Assembly (NCBI GenBank): GCA_917880885.1
Contig: OU862913.1
Span: forward strand, 44,549,460-44,613,459
Direction: 5' to 3'
Length of the DNA stretch: 64,000 nt
Source: Limnephilus marmoratus
Lineage: Eukaryota; Arthropoda; Insecta; Trichoptera; Limnephilidae
Shown: positions 21,902-32,233 of the stretch, one piece after another
Layout of the letters: each line of letters begins with the position of its first letter
Numbering within the stretch: position 1 is the stretch's first letter
Translations under genes and position numbers: made by a program
Notes under the pieces: model-generated
Databases searched by the model: none
Told to the model about the DNA's origin: nothing
What the model saw: only the letters and a program-made list of their open reading frames with translations

Positions 21902-22120
21902 TTTTACCACTGTCAAGCAATAACGCCCGGCGTTAAACAAAATTTTGTAAAAAAATACAGCGTCATGTCCTATCGCCGCGTTAGAGTATCGCGTAATGCT
22001 AACGCTCTCGCTCTGTTTGACCGGTCTAGACATGTTCAGTACAACACAACCCGGCGTTATTAACGCGGCGTTATTCACGCCTAACACCGCGTGAATCACG
22101 TTCTCTGTTTGACCAGGCCT
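21902..22120. repeat. Right end region of Harbinger-B
   Basis: Contains repeated 'ctgtttgacc' words and the palindromic 'aacgcggcgttatt' and 'cgcccggcgtta' motifs, and ends 'tgtttgaccaggcct' followed by TAA, the usual Harbinger target. The matching left terminus was not found, so the element is truncated on that side. Confidence 0.55.
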
Positions 22121-22609
22121 TAATAAAGTGTGTTTTCTTTTGCTGTAAGTTCTTATATTTTGTAACTATAAACAATTGAGCTCTTAACCACTAGAGCGTG
22201 GGTCGGCAACCTTTTGTTGTAAAAGGGTCAAATATTTTATGTGGGGAATAGTGCGGGCCGCACTTGGATCACCCGCCATTACACTATACCTGATATTTGG
22301 TGACTTAGCAGGGGTGCCCGGGTTCATGCTGTTCATGGGATGAGTTATGTCCACCTAGGATGCTGTTCATGGGATGCGTCTGTCCATCTGCTGCGAGGCG
22401 GGCCGGATCGAGATAGACTAGTTGAGGAAGGCCTTTTGACCTTTCCAGCAGGACTCTCTCGACTCATCGCCTTGCACTGCAGTTGGAAGGATTGATTCAT
22501 AAGTCCATCACTCCTGGGCACATTGACACCCAGATTCCTACCCACCCCTCATACCTTTTACCTTCCCAGAACTTCCTATACTTCTCTTCCTTTAAAAGAC
22601 CCTCCACAC

Positions 22610-24265
22610 CAGTGGCGGCTAGTTCATGAGAGCTCCCGAGCGCCGCACAACCCACAAAAATTGAAGATCATAATACGAAACACGGTTCGGTTATAAATTA
22701 TTATAATATTTACTCAAGATCTCGTACAGTAGGTAGGTAGCTACCTATTATATGCGCTATCTTTCAGAGCGACGAGAGCTGGCCCTTGCGCCTATCTTCA
22801 TAGCAGTTCGTTTTCGACAGCGTTCAAGAATCTTACTACTTTGTGAGTGAACAGTCAAAACCGTGGGAACATATATGGTTCTTCGTAAAATTTACCAAAG
22901 CGCCGAACGTCGTTCTGAATTTTACCCCCACATCGAAAGGAGCGATTCGTACAGTGGCGTGTTAAAACAAGAACGCTTATATGTAATATCTTGTCCACAT
23001 TTTGTCTTCAATTTAACAGCAGACTACTATTTTTAACAAATGTTCCGCGCGTTCTTCTCTTCAATTCAAAGCATGTCTATAATAATAATGATTGATTAGT
23101 TGTCAGCAGGCGGGCATAACTCCGATCCAAAATGTCAACCGAATCTTTGTGTGATATCGATATGATATCATAATTCATAAGTCCACTTTGGTTTATTTAT
23201 GGTCCCCGGCTACTACATCCACCATTTCATTTTTGTTGCATTTCTCTGGTTTATTTTCGTTTGACATTTACATTTCCGAAGCAATAAATACGAATATGAA
23301 ATTTGGGAATTCGCGTTCGTATGAAAGTTGTGAAAACAGGAACCGTAATTGGAACAAAATTACAGGTGAGAAACTTCCATTGGTGGCTAAAATGCAGATC
23401 CTGCCAATGTCAGGGAATTTAATAAAAAGGCACTTTCTAGATGAGAAAAGTGTGGAGAAGTTGAATAAAAAAGAAATTAAGGCGCGCTCGGCAAAATTGA
23501 GGGAGATACAGCCGTTCAAAGTATTTAAAATTTCACTTCGCGAACTGATATTATGATAGTCCGTTCGCCACTTTTTCACTGTTTATGTTGGTATCCCAGA
23601 CCTAATACAAACCTAGATACGATTGTAGCCGACGTCGTGGGATAAATGACAAGGCGCGTAATTATGAAAAACAGAATTAATAGTACGCCAGAATCACAAA
23701 CCATGGTACACAAACCTAGCGTAGCCGCTGAACTACTTGAAAACTGGGATGTTTTTCTTGCCTTGACGCGAGTAGGCGTTATAAAGGGGCACTTTCTTTA
23801 GGACGATTACGAGTGCTACCAACTTTAAGGTAGTTTTTAGTTTACAGATTTATACGTCTTTTAAAATGGCGGGTGGACTGACAGCATCGGTTCGCGAAGT
23901 GAAATTTTATTTATACCTACTTTGAACGGTTGTATCTCCCTCAATTTTGCCGAGCGCGCCTTAATTTTTGTTTTATTCAGCTTCTCTACACTTTTCTCAT
24001 CTAGAAAGTGCCTTTTTATTTAATTTCCAGACATTGGCAGGATCTGCATTCCTCCCCCATTGGTTGTTATTTCAGTGTTCCTAAAGTATTTTTTGAAATA
24101 TATTGTTTAAATTGTATTTTAAACTGTGTTGTATATGTTTCCGTTTTAACAGAACGGAGAATAGAACTTCTTTATAAGTACCTAGGTATGTACCTTTCCT
24201 AAATTTAGTGTCTAACTTAATGACTCTGGTGAACCCCCACATATTTTGACCACCGGCTGCCACTG
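22610..24265. mobile_element. hAT element, TIR CAGTGGCGGC family, 1656 bp
   Basis: Starts CAGTGGCGGCT and ends GGCTGCCACTG, with exact 8-bp duplication CTCCACAC at 22602-22609 and 24266-24273. Left subterminal sequence ('gagctcccgagcgccgc', 'acggttcggttataa') resembles that of the copy at 4552. No transposase domain was found. A foldback element occupies 23377-24066. Confidence 0.9.
23377..24066. mobile_element. Foldback-like element, arms about 200 bp
   Basis: The left arm (23377-23577) and right arm (about 23860-24066) are near-perfect reverse complements, with words such as 'aggcactttctagatgagaa', 'aaggcgcgctcggcaaaatt' and 'tttcacttcgcgaac'. The core carries 'gattgtagccgacgtcgtgg', 'cctagcgtagccgctgaac' and 'cttgacgcgagtaggcg', linking it to the tandem repeat at 1-159 and to the foldback at 61444. 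The ORFs on the two arms are mirror images and not genes. Confidence 0.85.
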
Positions 24266-24764
24266 CTCCACACGGCATCCCCTATGATGAAATAGGTCCT
24301 GAGAGAAATTATTTTCCTCAGGGCCGCATGTGTTAATATTTAATTTTAAAAATAAAACGCTTATTGTATATTTTTACGACATTTATTGTAGTAAAGAAAA
24401 TCAATGAGATTTTTGTGGTTGTATTTGACTTGCAAGTTTTCTTATATTAGTTTGTATTTTTGAAGTAGAGTCGCGTAGTATTGCGTCTAAATGTGAATCC
24501 GATAACCGAGAACAGTGTTTGTTTTCTCAATAATTCAAAATTGAAAAAGTTTGGTCACAAATTTATGTACTACCAAACACAGTAATTATTTGCTCAGCAA
24601 ACCATTTTAACTCCTTGGAGTTTTCAGAAGACAAACCCCCATAGTAATCCACCAAATTTTCCTTTTAAAAGCTATTTTAAGTGTGGTATCGGTATCACTT
24701 TGCAAACTTATCATGTTGATTTGTTAATCGCTCCCCCTTCGCTCCCTTTCACTTCGTTGTGTAT

Positions 24765-26493
24765 GATATTTTTTATTTTTTATTTTTATTTTTATTTATT
24801 TTTCATGTTCTCCGTAAAACGGTTATTCACCAATACATTATGGAGAAGATTACAAATTAGACAAAAAGTATAGCAAAACACATTAAAAGGTCAGTTTCAC
24901 TACTTTGTGACATACGTCAAAAGATAATTGTTAAACTGCCTGTAGGTTACGTTAAAAATGTCAATGGTCAATGCAGACTCGTTGAGCAGTTCAGTCGCTC
25001 TGTTGACTGGCGCGTTCTGATAGGCAGAAGTCCTCGCTTTTGGAGCATAAAAAAGGGTATGGGACCTTCCACGAGTATACTTGTCTGGGACATATAAGTT
25101 AATCTCTTTCAAAATAGGTGGATTATGTATAGTTCCAGAGATTATCTTAAAAAAATGTTTTCCTAAAAATATTTTTCGGCGGGCTTCTAATGTATTAAGA
25201 TCGAGCATTCCTGCTAAGAATAAGGATGGATACAGGAAAGGGTAGTACATATATTCCCTCATATATAGGTAACGCATGAATCTCTTTTGTACTTTTTCTA
25301 TTTCGAGAATATGGTTTTGCTCAGAAGGGGCCCAAATAATGGAGCTATATTCCAAGATACTGCGAACAAGTGCTTCATACGTTCTTCGGATTGCGATTCC
25401 ATTGGTAAATGATCTTGAATTACGAAGAACAAATCCAAGCATTTTGTTGGCACGGGAGACAATATCAGATATATGGGATTTGAAAGAGAGATTTGCTTCA
25501 AAAATTACGCCAAGGTCTCGAATCTCATTTTTACGTGTTAATTTGTGTTTATTAATGTGGTAGGGGAACAGGAATGTATCTTTGGATCTTGTAAATGTAA
25601 CGACACTGCATTTCTGAATGCTGAAGGGTAAGTTGTTCAGTTCCGACCATTTGACGAGAGAATCAAGATCGTTCTGCAGAAGAATGGAATCGATGTAACT
25701 TTTGATTGCTTTGAAAAGTTTTATTTTTTTTTTTTTTTTTTTTTATTTTTAAAAAGAAAGACAAACATTCCCGGGTTACGAATAACCCAACAATGTTTGA
25801 AAATCTCCTACTACCACCACAGAAAGCCGAAAATGTTGCTTGTGTTGTGATGGAGGACTTGGCCAGCCGAGGAATCGAACACGCGACGCTCGGGTGGGAC
25901 CCAAGCACTATGCCCACTCAACCACTGACCAGTCAATATCGTCAGCAAAAAGGAGATATTTTGAGTGGTTTATGGTGTTGCCAATGTCATTGATGAATAA
26001 GAGAAAGAGAAGGGGTCCTAGATTCGATCCCTGGGGAATCCCGGAGTTAGTTTTGTATTGGTGAGAGAGATGGTGTCCGTAACTGACATACTGACGACGA
26101 TTGCGTAAGTAGCTAGCCACAAAAGCGAGGAAATTCTGAGAGAATCCGATGTCACTTAATTTTTTTAACAAAATATCATGGTCGACTTTATCAAATGCTT
26201 TCTCGAAGTCTGTATAAATCACATCAACATGTACAAGATTTTCAAATGAATTATTAATATAGGTGGTGAGATTCATAAGATTCGTTGAAGGTGACAGTGT
26301 GGGACGAAATCCGTGCTGATTTTCGGTGAGTGCGTGTTTTGTTTGGTTATATATCTGTGAATAAATGATGGTTTCTAAAAGTTTTGCGGGTGCTGACAAC
26401 ACAGCTACAGGTCTGTAATTATCTATTTCTGACTTTTTTCCTTTTTTGTGTATAGGCGTTACTTTCGTTAGTTTCCACATTTCCGGAAAGATA
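24765..26493 (-). mobile_element. Jockey-like LINE, 5' truncated, split by SINE-2
   Basis: The minus strand encodes a reverse transcriptase from its first conserved blocks (FPEMWKLTKVTPIHKKGKK, NYRPVAVLSAPAKLLE) through YTDFEKAFDKVDHDIL and SGIPQGSNLGPLLFLLFIND to the catalytic FADDI at about 25952-25937. After the SINE-2 insertion it continues KLFKAIKSYIDSILLQNDL, KCSVVTFTRSKD and RDLGVIFEANLSFKSHI, then the C-terminal frame 25442-24900 (ALVRSILEYSSIIWAPSEQ). The 3' UTR ends in an A/T-rich tail near 24770-24800. Apart from the SINE the frame is nearly open, so this is a young insertion by local standards. It lacks the N-terminal endonuclease. Confidence 0.88.
25721..25934 (-). mobile_element. 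SINE-2, tRNA-derived, inserted at the RT active-site codons
   Basis: On the minus strand it begins GACTGGTCAGTGGTTGAGTG, contains a B-box-like GTGTTCGATTCC, continues with 'caacattttcggctttctgt' and 'taacccgggaatgtttgtct', and ends in a long A-run (T-run at 25723-25744 on plus). It is distinct from SINE-A. It splits the LINE between the FADDI codons and KLFKAIKS. A partial relative lies at 43685-43850. Confidence 0.85.
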
Positions 26494-26569
26494 TTTTAAA
26501 GTCACGTGCGTTGAGGCGAGAATCTTGCGGGCCGCACTAAGACACAGGTTGCCGACCCATGCACTAGAG

Positions 26570-26857
26570 CGTTGCGCTATATAATGGATTGAGTGCTTGT
26601 AGATTTTGCGTCTTCTGATTTTGTGATTTCCTAAGTTTACTAATTGTATTCATTCCAGAGATTTTCTGATCTTCTCTCAACTTTGTAACAAAAAAAATAT
26701 ATATAATTGTATTTTAAATAAAAATATTTGTTATTGAAAGGCAATGATCCTGTGGCAAATATTTTATAAGTAAATACTTTCAGCTTCACAATTCCTTCAA
26801 TTAGTATATCCCGTGGTTTATCACGGGTCTGCACCAGTAGTTATATATCATGTGAAA
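26570..26857. other. AT-rich stretch, no gene seen
   Basis: No paired ends and no exon. The sequence at the right flank of the large hAT ('actagagcgttgcgct') continues from the left flank at 22189. Confidence 0.5.
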
Positions 26858-27233
26858 ACCGCAAAAGAGTCCCAGCTGCTCCCGATTATCTGTAACCAGT
26901 GAGACGACGATATCCCCAATTGGGGTATGTTGTGAGGTTGAAGGTAGTGGGGAGGGAAAAGAGATGGGGTAGAGGAGGGTGGGGGTCTATTCATAAAACA
27001 AGGCTATTTCAAGCAACATTTCAATTCTGAACTGAGGTCTTACACCGGGGCAATACTGAGAGTATCTTCCACTCTGGAATGAGCCGCAAATATACTATAT
27101 ATTATTTTAAATGATTCAATTGTGAAATAATACAAATTAAACATTTAAAATTTAGTTGCGCACGCCGGGATTTGAACCTGCAAACTTCCGTATTGCAAGT
27201 CGAGAGCCTTACCCCTCGACCACGGAGGCCATC
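26858..27233 (-). mobile_element. SINE-A, full-length copy
   Basis: Reversed copy from 'ccgcaaaagagtcccagctg' through 'ccccaattggggtatgttgt' and 'tgaggtcttacaccggggca' to the tRNA-like head with 'gccgggatttgaacctgcaa' and 'cctcgaccacggaggcc'. It faces the plus-strand copy at 27496, so the two form a spaced inverted repeat. Confidence 0.88.
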
Positions 27234-27495
27234 TAAACAAGTTTTAAATAGATATACGAGCAGCTCTCCCCCCCCCCCCTCTCCTTACAATTATTTTAAA
27301 GTACAAAATGGTATTACTCACTTGAAAGGAGACACGTCGATTTTTTAATTTTTGGGGTTGGACACTTTCTGTGTAACTAAGTCCAATTATACCATCCAAT
27401 ACAGTTGATGATATTTCAGATTAATGATTTTTTTTTAAATTTACCTTGTTCAAAGTTTGTTTTTTTTTTCAATTTTTCTTTTTACATTAACTCCA

Positions 27496-27843
27496 CAGGA
27501 GATGGTCTCCGTGGTCGAGGGGTAAGACTCTCGACTCCCAATCCAAAGGCTGCGGGTTCGAAGCCGGCATGCACAAATAAATTTTATAGTATATTTGTGT
27601 CACATTCCAGAGTGGAAGATACTATCAGTATCGCCCTGGTGTAAGATCACCATTCAGAATTGAAATGTTTGAAATGACTTTAGTGTTCAGTGACTAAATC
27701 TGAATAGCCAGGTACTTCCCTATCTCCTTCCTCTCCCCACTACATTCAGCCTCACAACATACCCCAATTGGGGATGCCATAGTCTCACTGCCTCCAGAAG
27801 GGAGCAGTTGGGACTCTTGTGTGGAATTCATACATACATAAAA
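27496..27843 (+). mobile_element. SINE-A, full-length copy
   Basis: tRNA-like head 'ctccgtggtcgaggggtaag' with the B-box arm 'gggttcgaagccgg', followed by the body words 'agtatcgccctggtgtaaga' and 'ccccaattggggatgcc', and an A-rich tail. The C-run near 27268-27278 lies just outside its partner copy to the left. Confidence 0.88.
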
Positions 27844-27861
27844 AAGAAAAAGGAGACTCTA

Positions 27862-28195
27862 AAACAATATCCCTCAGGGCATATGTCATCTTTAGAGGTG
27901 CTGTGTGGAGGGTGTTTTTAAGGAAAGGAAGAAGAAGTTCTCGAAAGGAAAAAGGTACGACGGATGGGTAGGAATCTGGGGGTCAGTGTGTCCAGGAGTG
28001 ACGGAAGTGTGAATTTATCCCTCCCACTGCGGTGCAAGGCGATGAGTGGAGAGTTCAACTGGAGAGGTTAAAGAGTCCTTAACCAATCTCTTCCGATCTG
28101 GCCCGCCATGCGCAGCAAGTGCCCCAAGTTCACCCCTTGAACCCGGACACCCCTGCTAAGTCACCATACATAGCGAACCACATAAACCGCTTGAG
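27862..28195 (-). mobile_element. SINE-B copy, hairpin end eroded
   Basis: Reversed copy with 'atgtcatctttagaggtgct', 'ggaatctgggggtcagtgtg', 'tgcggtgcaaggcgatgag' and 'acccctgctaagtcacc'. The leftmost hairpin is partly lost and the far 5' end is divergent. Confidence 0.75.
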
Positions 28196-28470
28196 GGTTT
28201 ATAATCTGCTTTTACAAATTAAATAAACAAGAGAATGTTGAAATTAAAAACAGGTTTTATGTCACAAAAAATGTTTATTTAGTTACAAAAAAGTATTATA
28301 TATAACAAAATATTACATATAACAAAAAATAGTTTTTTCTTAATTTACACATTTTCTTTAAAAAGATCATTAATTAAAAAACAATGCAATGCAGTTACAG
28401 AATATAAACTTCAAAATCAATTAGGTTTACTAATCGTCCAGTTGATTAGTCAGATATCTCTGAAAAATCG

Positions 28471-28994
28471 AAATTAGAGTTGTTGTGTTAGTGCAGATTA
28501 CTCTGAAACACCTCCAACATCTATTAGACATGCACTCAAACTTGAGTTGTTGTGTTAGTGCACCCTCTATCTGGTACAATACTCAGATTACTCTGAAACA
28601 CCTCCAACATCTATTAGACATGCACTCAAACTTGAGTTGTTGTGTTAGTGCACCCTCTATCTGGTACAATACTCAGATTACTCTGAAACACCTCCAACAT
28701 CTATTAGACATGCACTCAAACTTGAGTTGTTGTGTTAGTGCACCCTCTATCTGGTACAATACTCAGATTACTCTGAAACACCTCCAACATCTATTAGACA
28801 TGCACTCAAACTTGAGTTGTTGTGTTAGTGCACCCTCTATCTGGTACAATACTCAGATTACTCTGAAACACCTCCAACATCTATTAGACATGCACTCAAA
28901 CTTGAGTTGTTGTGTTAGTGCACCCTCTATCTGGTACAATACTCAGATTACTCTGAAACACCTCCAACATCTATTAGACATGCACTCAAACTTG
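28471..28994. repeat. Perfect 90-bp tandem array, about 5.8 units
   Basis: The unit beginning 'ctctgaaacacctccaacat' recurs at 28501, 28591, 28681, 28771, 28861 and 28951 without visible differences. Because 90 is a multiple of three, an open frame of 170 codons runs through it with a 30-residue repeat (ITLKHLQHLLDMHSNLS...). This is expected from the array alone and is not taken as a gene. The identity of the units implies recent expansion, or homogenisation, or an assembly effect. Confidence 0.95.
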
Positions 28995-28995
28995 T

Positions 28996-29870
28996 AGTGA
29001 ATTAAACTAAATGTTGATCTTTTCTGAGTCACTAGTAGAATATTTTAAAATGTCATACTAATGTACCAGACCGTTATGCCCCCCAGTGTTATTACATAGC
29101 ATATTTAATATGTAAAACACAGACACGTGTCAATATTATTTGATTTATGAAGAACATTCCAATATTGGTTTCCTCATTATCTCAAAACTTAGTGTTTGGA
29201 GGTTTCTTTATTTATTTTCGTTTACTTTTACAGATTTTTACAGTTTACAGATTTTTACAGTTTACTTTTACACTTTTACTTTTACTCACTCAAGTGAGAA
29301 CAATTCAGTTATAAAAACTCAGTTAATTATACAAATAAGTTAAAAATTACATAAAATCAATTAGTCAAATTATATGTTGGCAAATTTTGAAATTGTTTAG
29401 ATAAAAATTAAATATATTAACCAACAATTAGAAATAGTAATGTATAAAAATACAATGTTTACTCAAATGTCAAATAATACAAAGAGACATAATTAGAGCT
29501 ACAAATAATACATAATAAATTAGCACAACAATTTTTCAACAACCACAGAACATTTTTTCAGAATCTGTATACATTATCAACAAAAATATCTACTTCAGCA
29601 CACTCTATCTTATTATATAGTCAACACATTTGTCAGAGTGCTAAATTAGACAATATTATTTTTAAATGTATTAAGGTGAAACATATTATGGCATCTTAAA
29701 CAATGGGAATTGGGAATGTTTTATATCAATATTGCTAAGACACAATGTAGTATCAAGATGGCCGTGAATTATTTTATGTAAATATATTAGATCAATGGGT
29801 AACAATTATTATAAGCAATAATTGTCAGCCTGAAACACCCATTTACATTGAAAGATCTTCCGAGAAAAGA
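28996..29870. other. AT-rich stretch, no gene seen
   Basis: Contains short 'ttttacagtttac' repeats near 29230-29285. Nothing else is supported. Confidence 0.5.
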
Positions 29871-29875
29871 TACTT

Positions 29876-29925
29876 GCCGCCAACGGGACTTGAACCCGTG
29901 TCCTTCTGATTGCCGGTCTGTGATT
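29876..29925 (-). repeat. tRNA 3'-half-like fragment
   Basis: On the minus strand 'gacacgggttcaagtcccgt' makes a T-arm with a B box, followed by 'tggcggca' as one side of an acceptor stem. No matching 5' half with an A box is present, so this is a tRNA-derived repeat head and not a tRNA gene. Confidence 0.5.
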
Positions 29926-29989
29926 GTCCGGTATTTCTGATATTAGATCAGTCAATTGCCTTCTGATTTTAAGTGCATTAATTTTGAAG

Positions 29990-30660
29990 TATTCAAGTCA
30001 CACATGTATGATCTAAGATGTTTAAATCCACATTTGAAAGATAACAACCTTAGCATTTTTTTTAACTGATTCTACAATGTTTTCATATTTGCAGTAATGT
30101 GGATTCCAAATAGTGCTTCCATATTCAAGTTTACTTCTAATTAAGGCATTGTAAAAGGTTAGAACTGATCTTTGAAAGGTTTACATATTCTGTGAATAAA
30201 TCCCATCATTTTAAGTGACTTGCACTTAATATCATTAATGTGTTCATCAAATAAGAATTTAGAATCAAGAGTGATTCCTAGATCTCTTATGGAAGACACT
30301 TTTTTAAGAAAAGTATTATTAATAACATGGGAAGAATCCTTTATGATTCCATTTCTGGTGATGTTTAAAGTGTAACATTTTTCAACATGTAAATGCATAT
30401 CATTGACAGTACATCAGTTATTGAATGTATCGATGCCATTTTGAAGCATTTGATGATCGGAAACAGACTTATTTAATGAAAAAATTTAAGATCATCAGTG
30501 AAAAAAGCATAATCACAGTTTAATTTTGAACTAAGGTCATTTACAAAAATTAAAAAAAAGAAGAGGATCAAGATTTGACCCCTGTGGTACCCCAGAAGTT
30601 ACATCTATAGGGGATGATTTGTATCCATGTCTGACTAATCAATTGGATGATCAACTTATC
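29990..30660 (-). mobile_element. LINE reverse-transcriptase fragment
   Basis: The minus strand reads, in broken frames, SGVPQGSNLDPLLFFIFVND, then CDYAFFTDDLK (degenerate active-site box), then MHLHVEKCYTLNITRNG, then SIRDLGITLDSKFLFDEHIN, then NALIRSKLEYGSTIWNPHY. This is the order of a jockey/R1-type RT from the palm to the thumb region. It differs from the 25-kb LINE and is more decayed. Confidence 0.8.
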
Positions 30661-30992
30661 AAAAATATTCATTACAAGAAACATTCATATATTGTTATCA
30701 GTTATTTTTTCAACAAAGTTGAGTTTTAAAAAAATAAACTTAAAAACAATATTACACATAGTACAGTACAATATTAGTTAAATGAGCAAAAAAATGCTCC
30801 TGACATAATTAAGTGGAGTTCTACAAGTTACTTTTATTGTAATTTATATGAAAAAAGAAAATTATATAAAAAAATTTAAATATAAAAAAGTTATGCATTT
30901 AATAGTTAAAACATTAAATTAACAAAGACATACAAATTTTACAAAATGTAAAAAAAAAAATCTTATGCCGACAACAAAAGTAATAGGTAATG
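30661..30992. other. AT-rich stretch, no gene seen
   Basis: A-rich low-complexity sequence. Confidence 0.5.
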
Positions 30993-31575
30993 TTAACCCC
31001 TCAGAACTCAGGCATATTCTGTCAGAAGGTCAGAAAATTTCCACTTTGCAATAAAATCCAAATAAGTGGAATATTTCTGAATTTATCTGAAAACTAAAAA
31101 CAGTTTTTGAAAGCTGATGAAATACACTTTTAAAAAGTTATTATTAGAAATAAACATGTAATTTTTAAATGTAAAAATTTTCAATACACACATAAAAAAG
31201 TTAATATTGGCTCACCCCACGTTTTTTATAAATAAAATTACTGATAATAAAAAAAATAAAAGCAGATATTTTTTATTATTTTGTATTAGACATTATTGTC
31301 ACCTCATTTTATATTATTTCATATAAAAAATAATTAATACAAAATGCACAAAGATTGAATGCTCAAATTGCAATCGAAAATTTTGATTCATAATAGTACA
31401 CATTTTAATTTGTCTGTGATTGATTTCTAGATTTTAATAGAAAGAGTGATGTTTCCTCTTTCTGACACTGTTTAGATCATATTTCTCACCATGAGAGTAA
31501 GGGAGACACAATGATATCTATGAGAGCTATATGATCTGTTCCCAAAAGCAAAGAAATTAGCCTCAGAGAGGTTAA
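30993..31575. mobile_element. TTAA-flanked MITE (family P), copy 1
   Basis: Begins TTAACCCCTCAGA and ends CCTCAGAGAGGTTAA, i.e. inverted CCYCTCWG-type ends next to TTAA, as in piggyBac-like MITEs. It shares most of its length with 44052-44521 (for example 'gcaataaaatccaaataa', 'ggaatatttctgaat', 'ggagacaca'). It has no coding capacity. Confidence 0.7.
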
Positions 31576-31590
31576 ATCTTGGATAGAAGC

Positions 31591-32007
31591 TTTTTATATG
31601 GCAAGGAAATGTATTGCACTTGTTGCAACATGGTTAAACATTATAATGGACTCTACCTTTCTCACAACTAAACTTTTATATGGCAAGGAAATGTATTGCA
31701 CTTGTTGCAACATGGTTAAACATTATAATGGACTCTACCTTTCTCACAACTAAACTTTTATATGGCAAGGAAATGTATTGCACTTGTTGCAACATGGTTA
31801 AACATTATAATGGACTCTACCTTTCTCACAACTAAACTTTTATATGGCAAGGAAATGTATTGCACTTGTTGCAACATGGTTAAACATTATAATGGACTCT
31901 ACCTTTCTCACAACTAAACTTTTATATGGCAAGGAAATGTATTGCACTTGTTGCAACATGGTTAAACATTATAATGGACTCTACCTTTCTCATAACTAAA
32001 CTTTTAC
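31591..32007. repeat. 82-bp tandem array, five units
   Basis: The unit beginning 'tggcaaggaaatgtattgca' starts at 31599, 31681, 31763, 31845 and 31927. The units are essentially identical except for one late substitution ('cataac' for 'cacaac'). It starts 16 bp after the TTAA MITE and ends at repeat X. Confidence 0.95.
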
Positions 32008-32233
32008 AAGTGAGAACTACTTTAGCACCGTTGTGATTTGAAACTCGATGAAATGAAAAATAGCGACACTAAAAAGAGACAAACACATACGTCTATAGGA
32101 TTTAGCCTGCGAGAGAATGTGATAGTAAAATCGGTTTCCTCTTTGTGCAGTGCTTCGTAACCTCCCCACGCTTGTTTACTTTAGTTTTTTGAAGATTTCA
32201 CTTCTACCGTGTGTGAACATCACACTTGTATTT
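32006..32233. repeat. Repeat family X, copy 2 (reversed relative to copy 1)
   Basis: Contains 'actactttagcaccgttgtg', 'aaactcgatgaaatgaaaaa', 'gcctgcgagagaatgtgata' and 'cacttctaccgtgtgtgaa', matching 44912-45129 closely and 13269-13510 in reverse. Confidence 0.7.

Larger units (their letters stand above)
22298..24338 (+). mobile_element. SINE-B split by a hAT element
   Basis: The left part (22298-22609) runs from 'ggtgacttagcaggggtgcc' to 'ccctccacac'. The right part (24274-24338) resumes 'ggcatcccctatgatgaaat' and finishes the hairpin ('ggtcctgagagaaattattt' and complement). The break lies exactly at the 8-bp duplication of the hAT element at 22610-24265. A small internal duplication ('ggatgctgttcatgggatg') is present near 22330-22378. 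Confidence 0.85.
22197..26561. mobile_element. hAT element, TIR CRTGGGTCGGCAACCT, swollen by nested insertions to 4.4 kb
   Basis: Ends CGTGGGTCGGCAACCT and AGGTTGCCGACCCATG are bounded by the exact 8-bp duplication CACTAGAG (22189-22196, 26562-26569). The ends resemble the widespread Charlie-like hAT consensus starting GGGTCGGCAACC, with 'gcgggccgca' words just inside both ends. Its own sequence is only about 600 bp (22197-22297, about 24339-24764, 26494-26561). The remainder is a SINE-B, a second hAT, a foldback, a LINE and a second SINE, all described separately. Confidence 0.88.

Noticed and set aside
28485..28997. 170-codon open frame with a 30-residue repeat
   Set aside because: The frame follows automatically from a 90-bp tandem unit lacking stops. 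There is no start context, no splice support and no recognisable domain.
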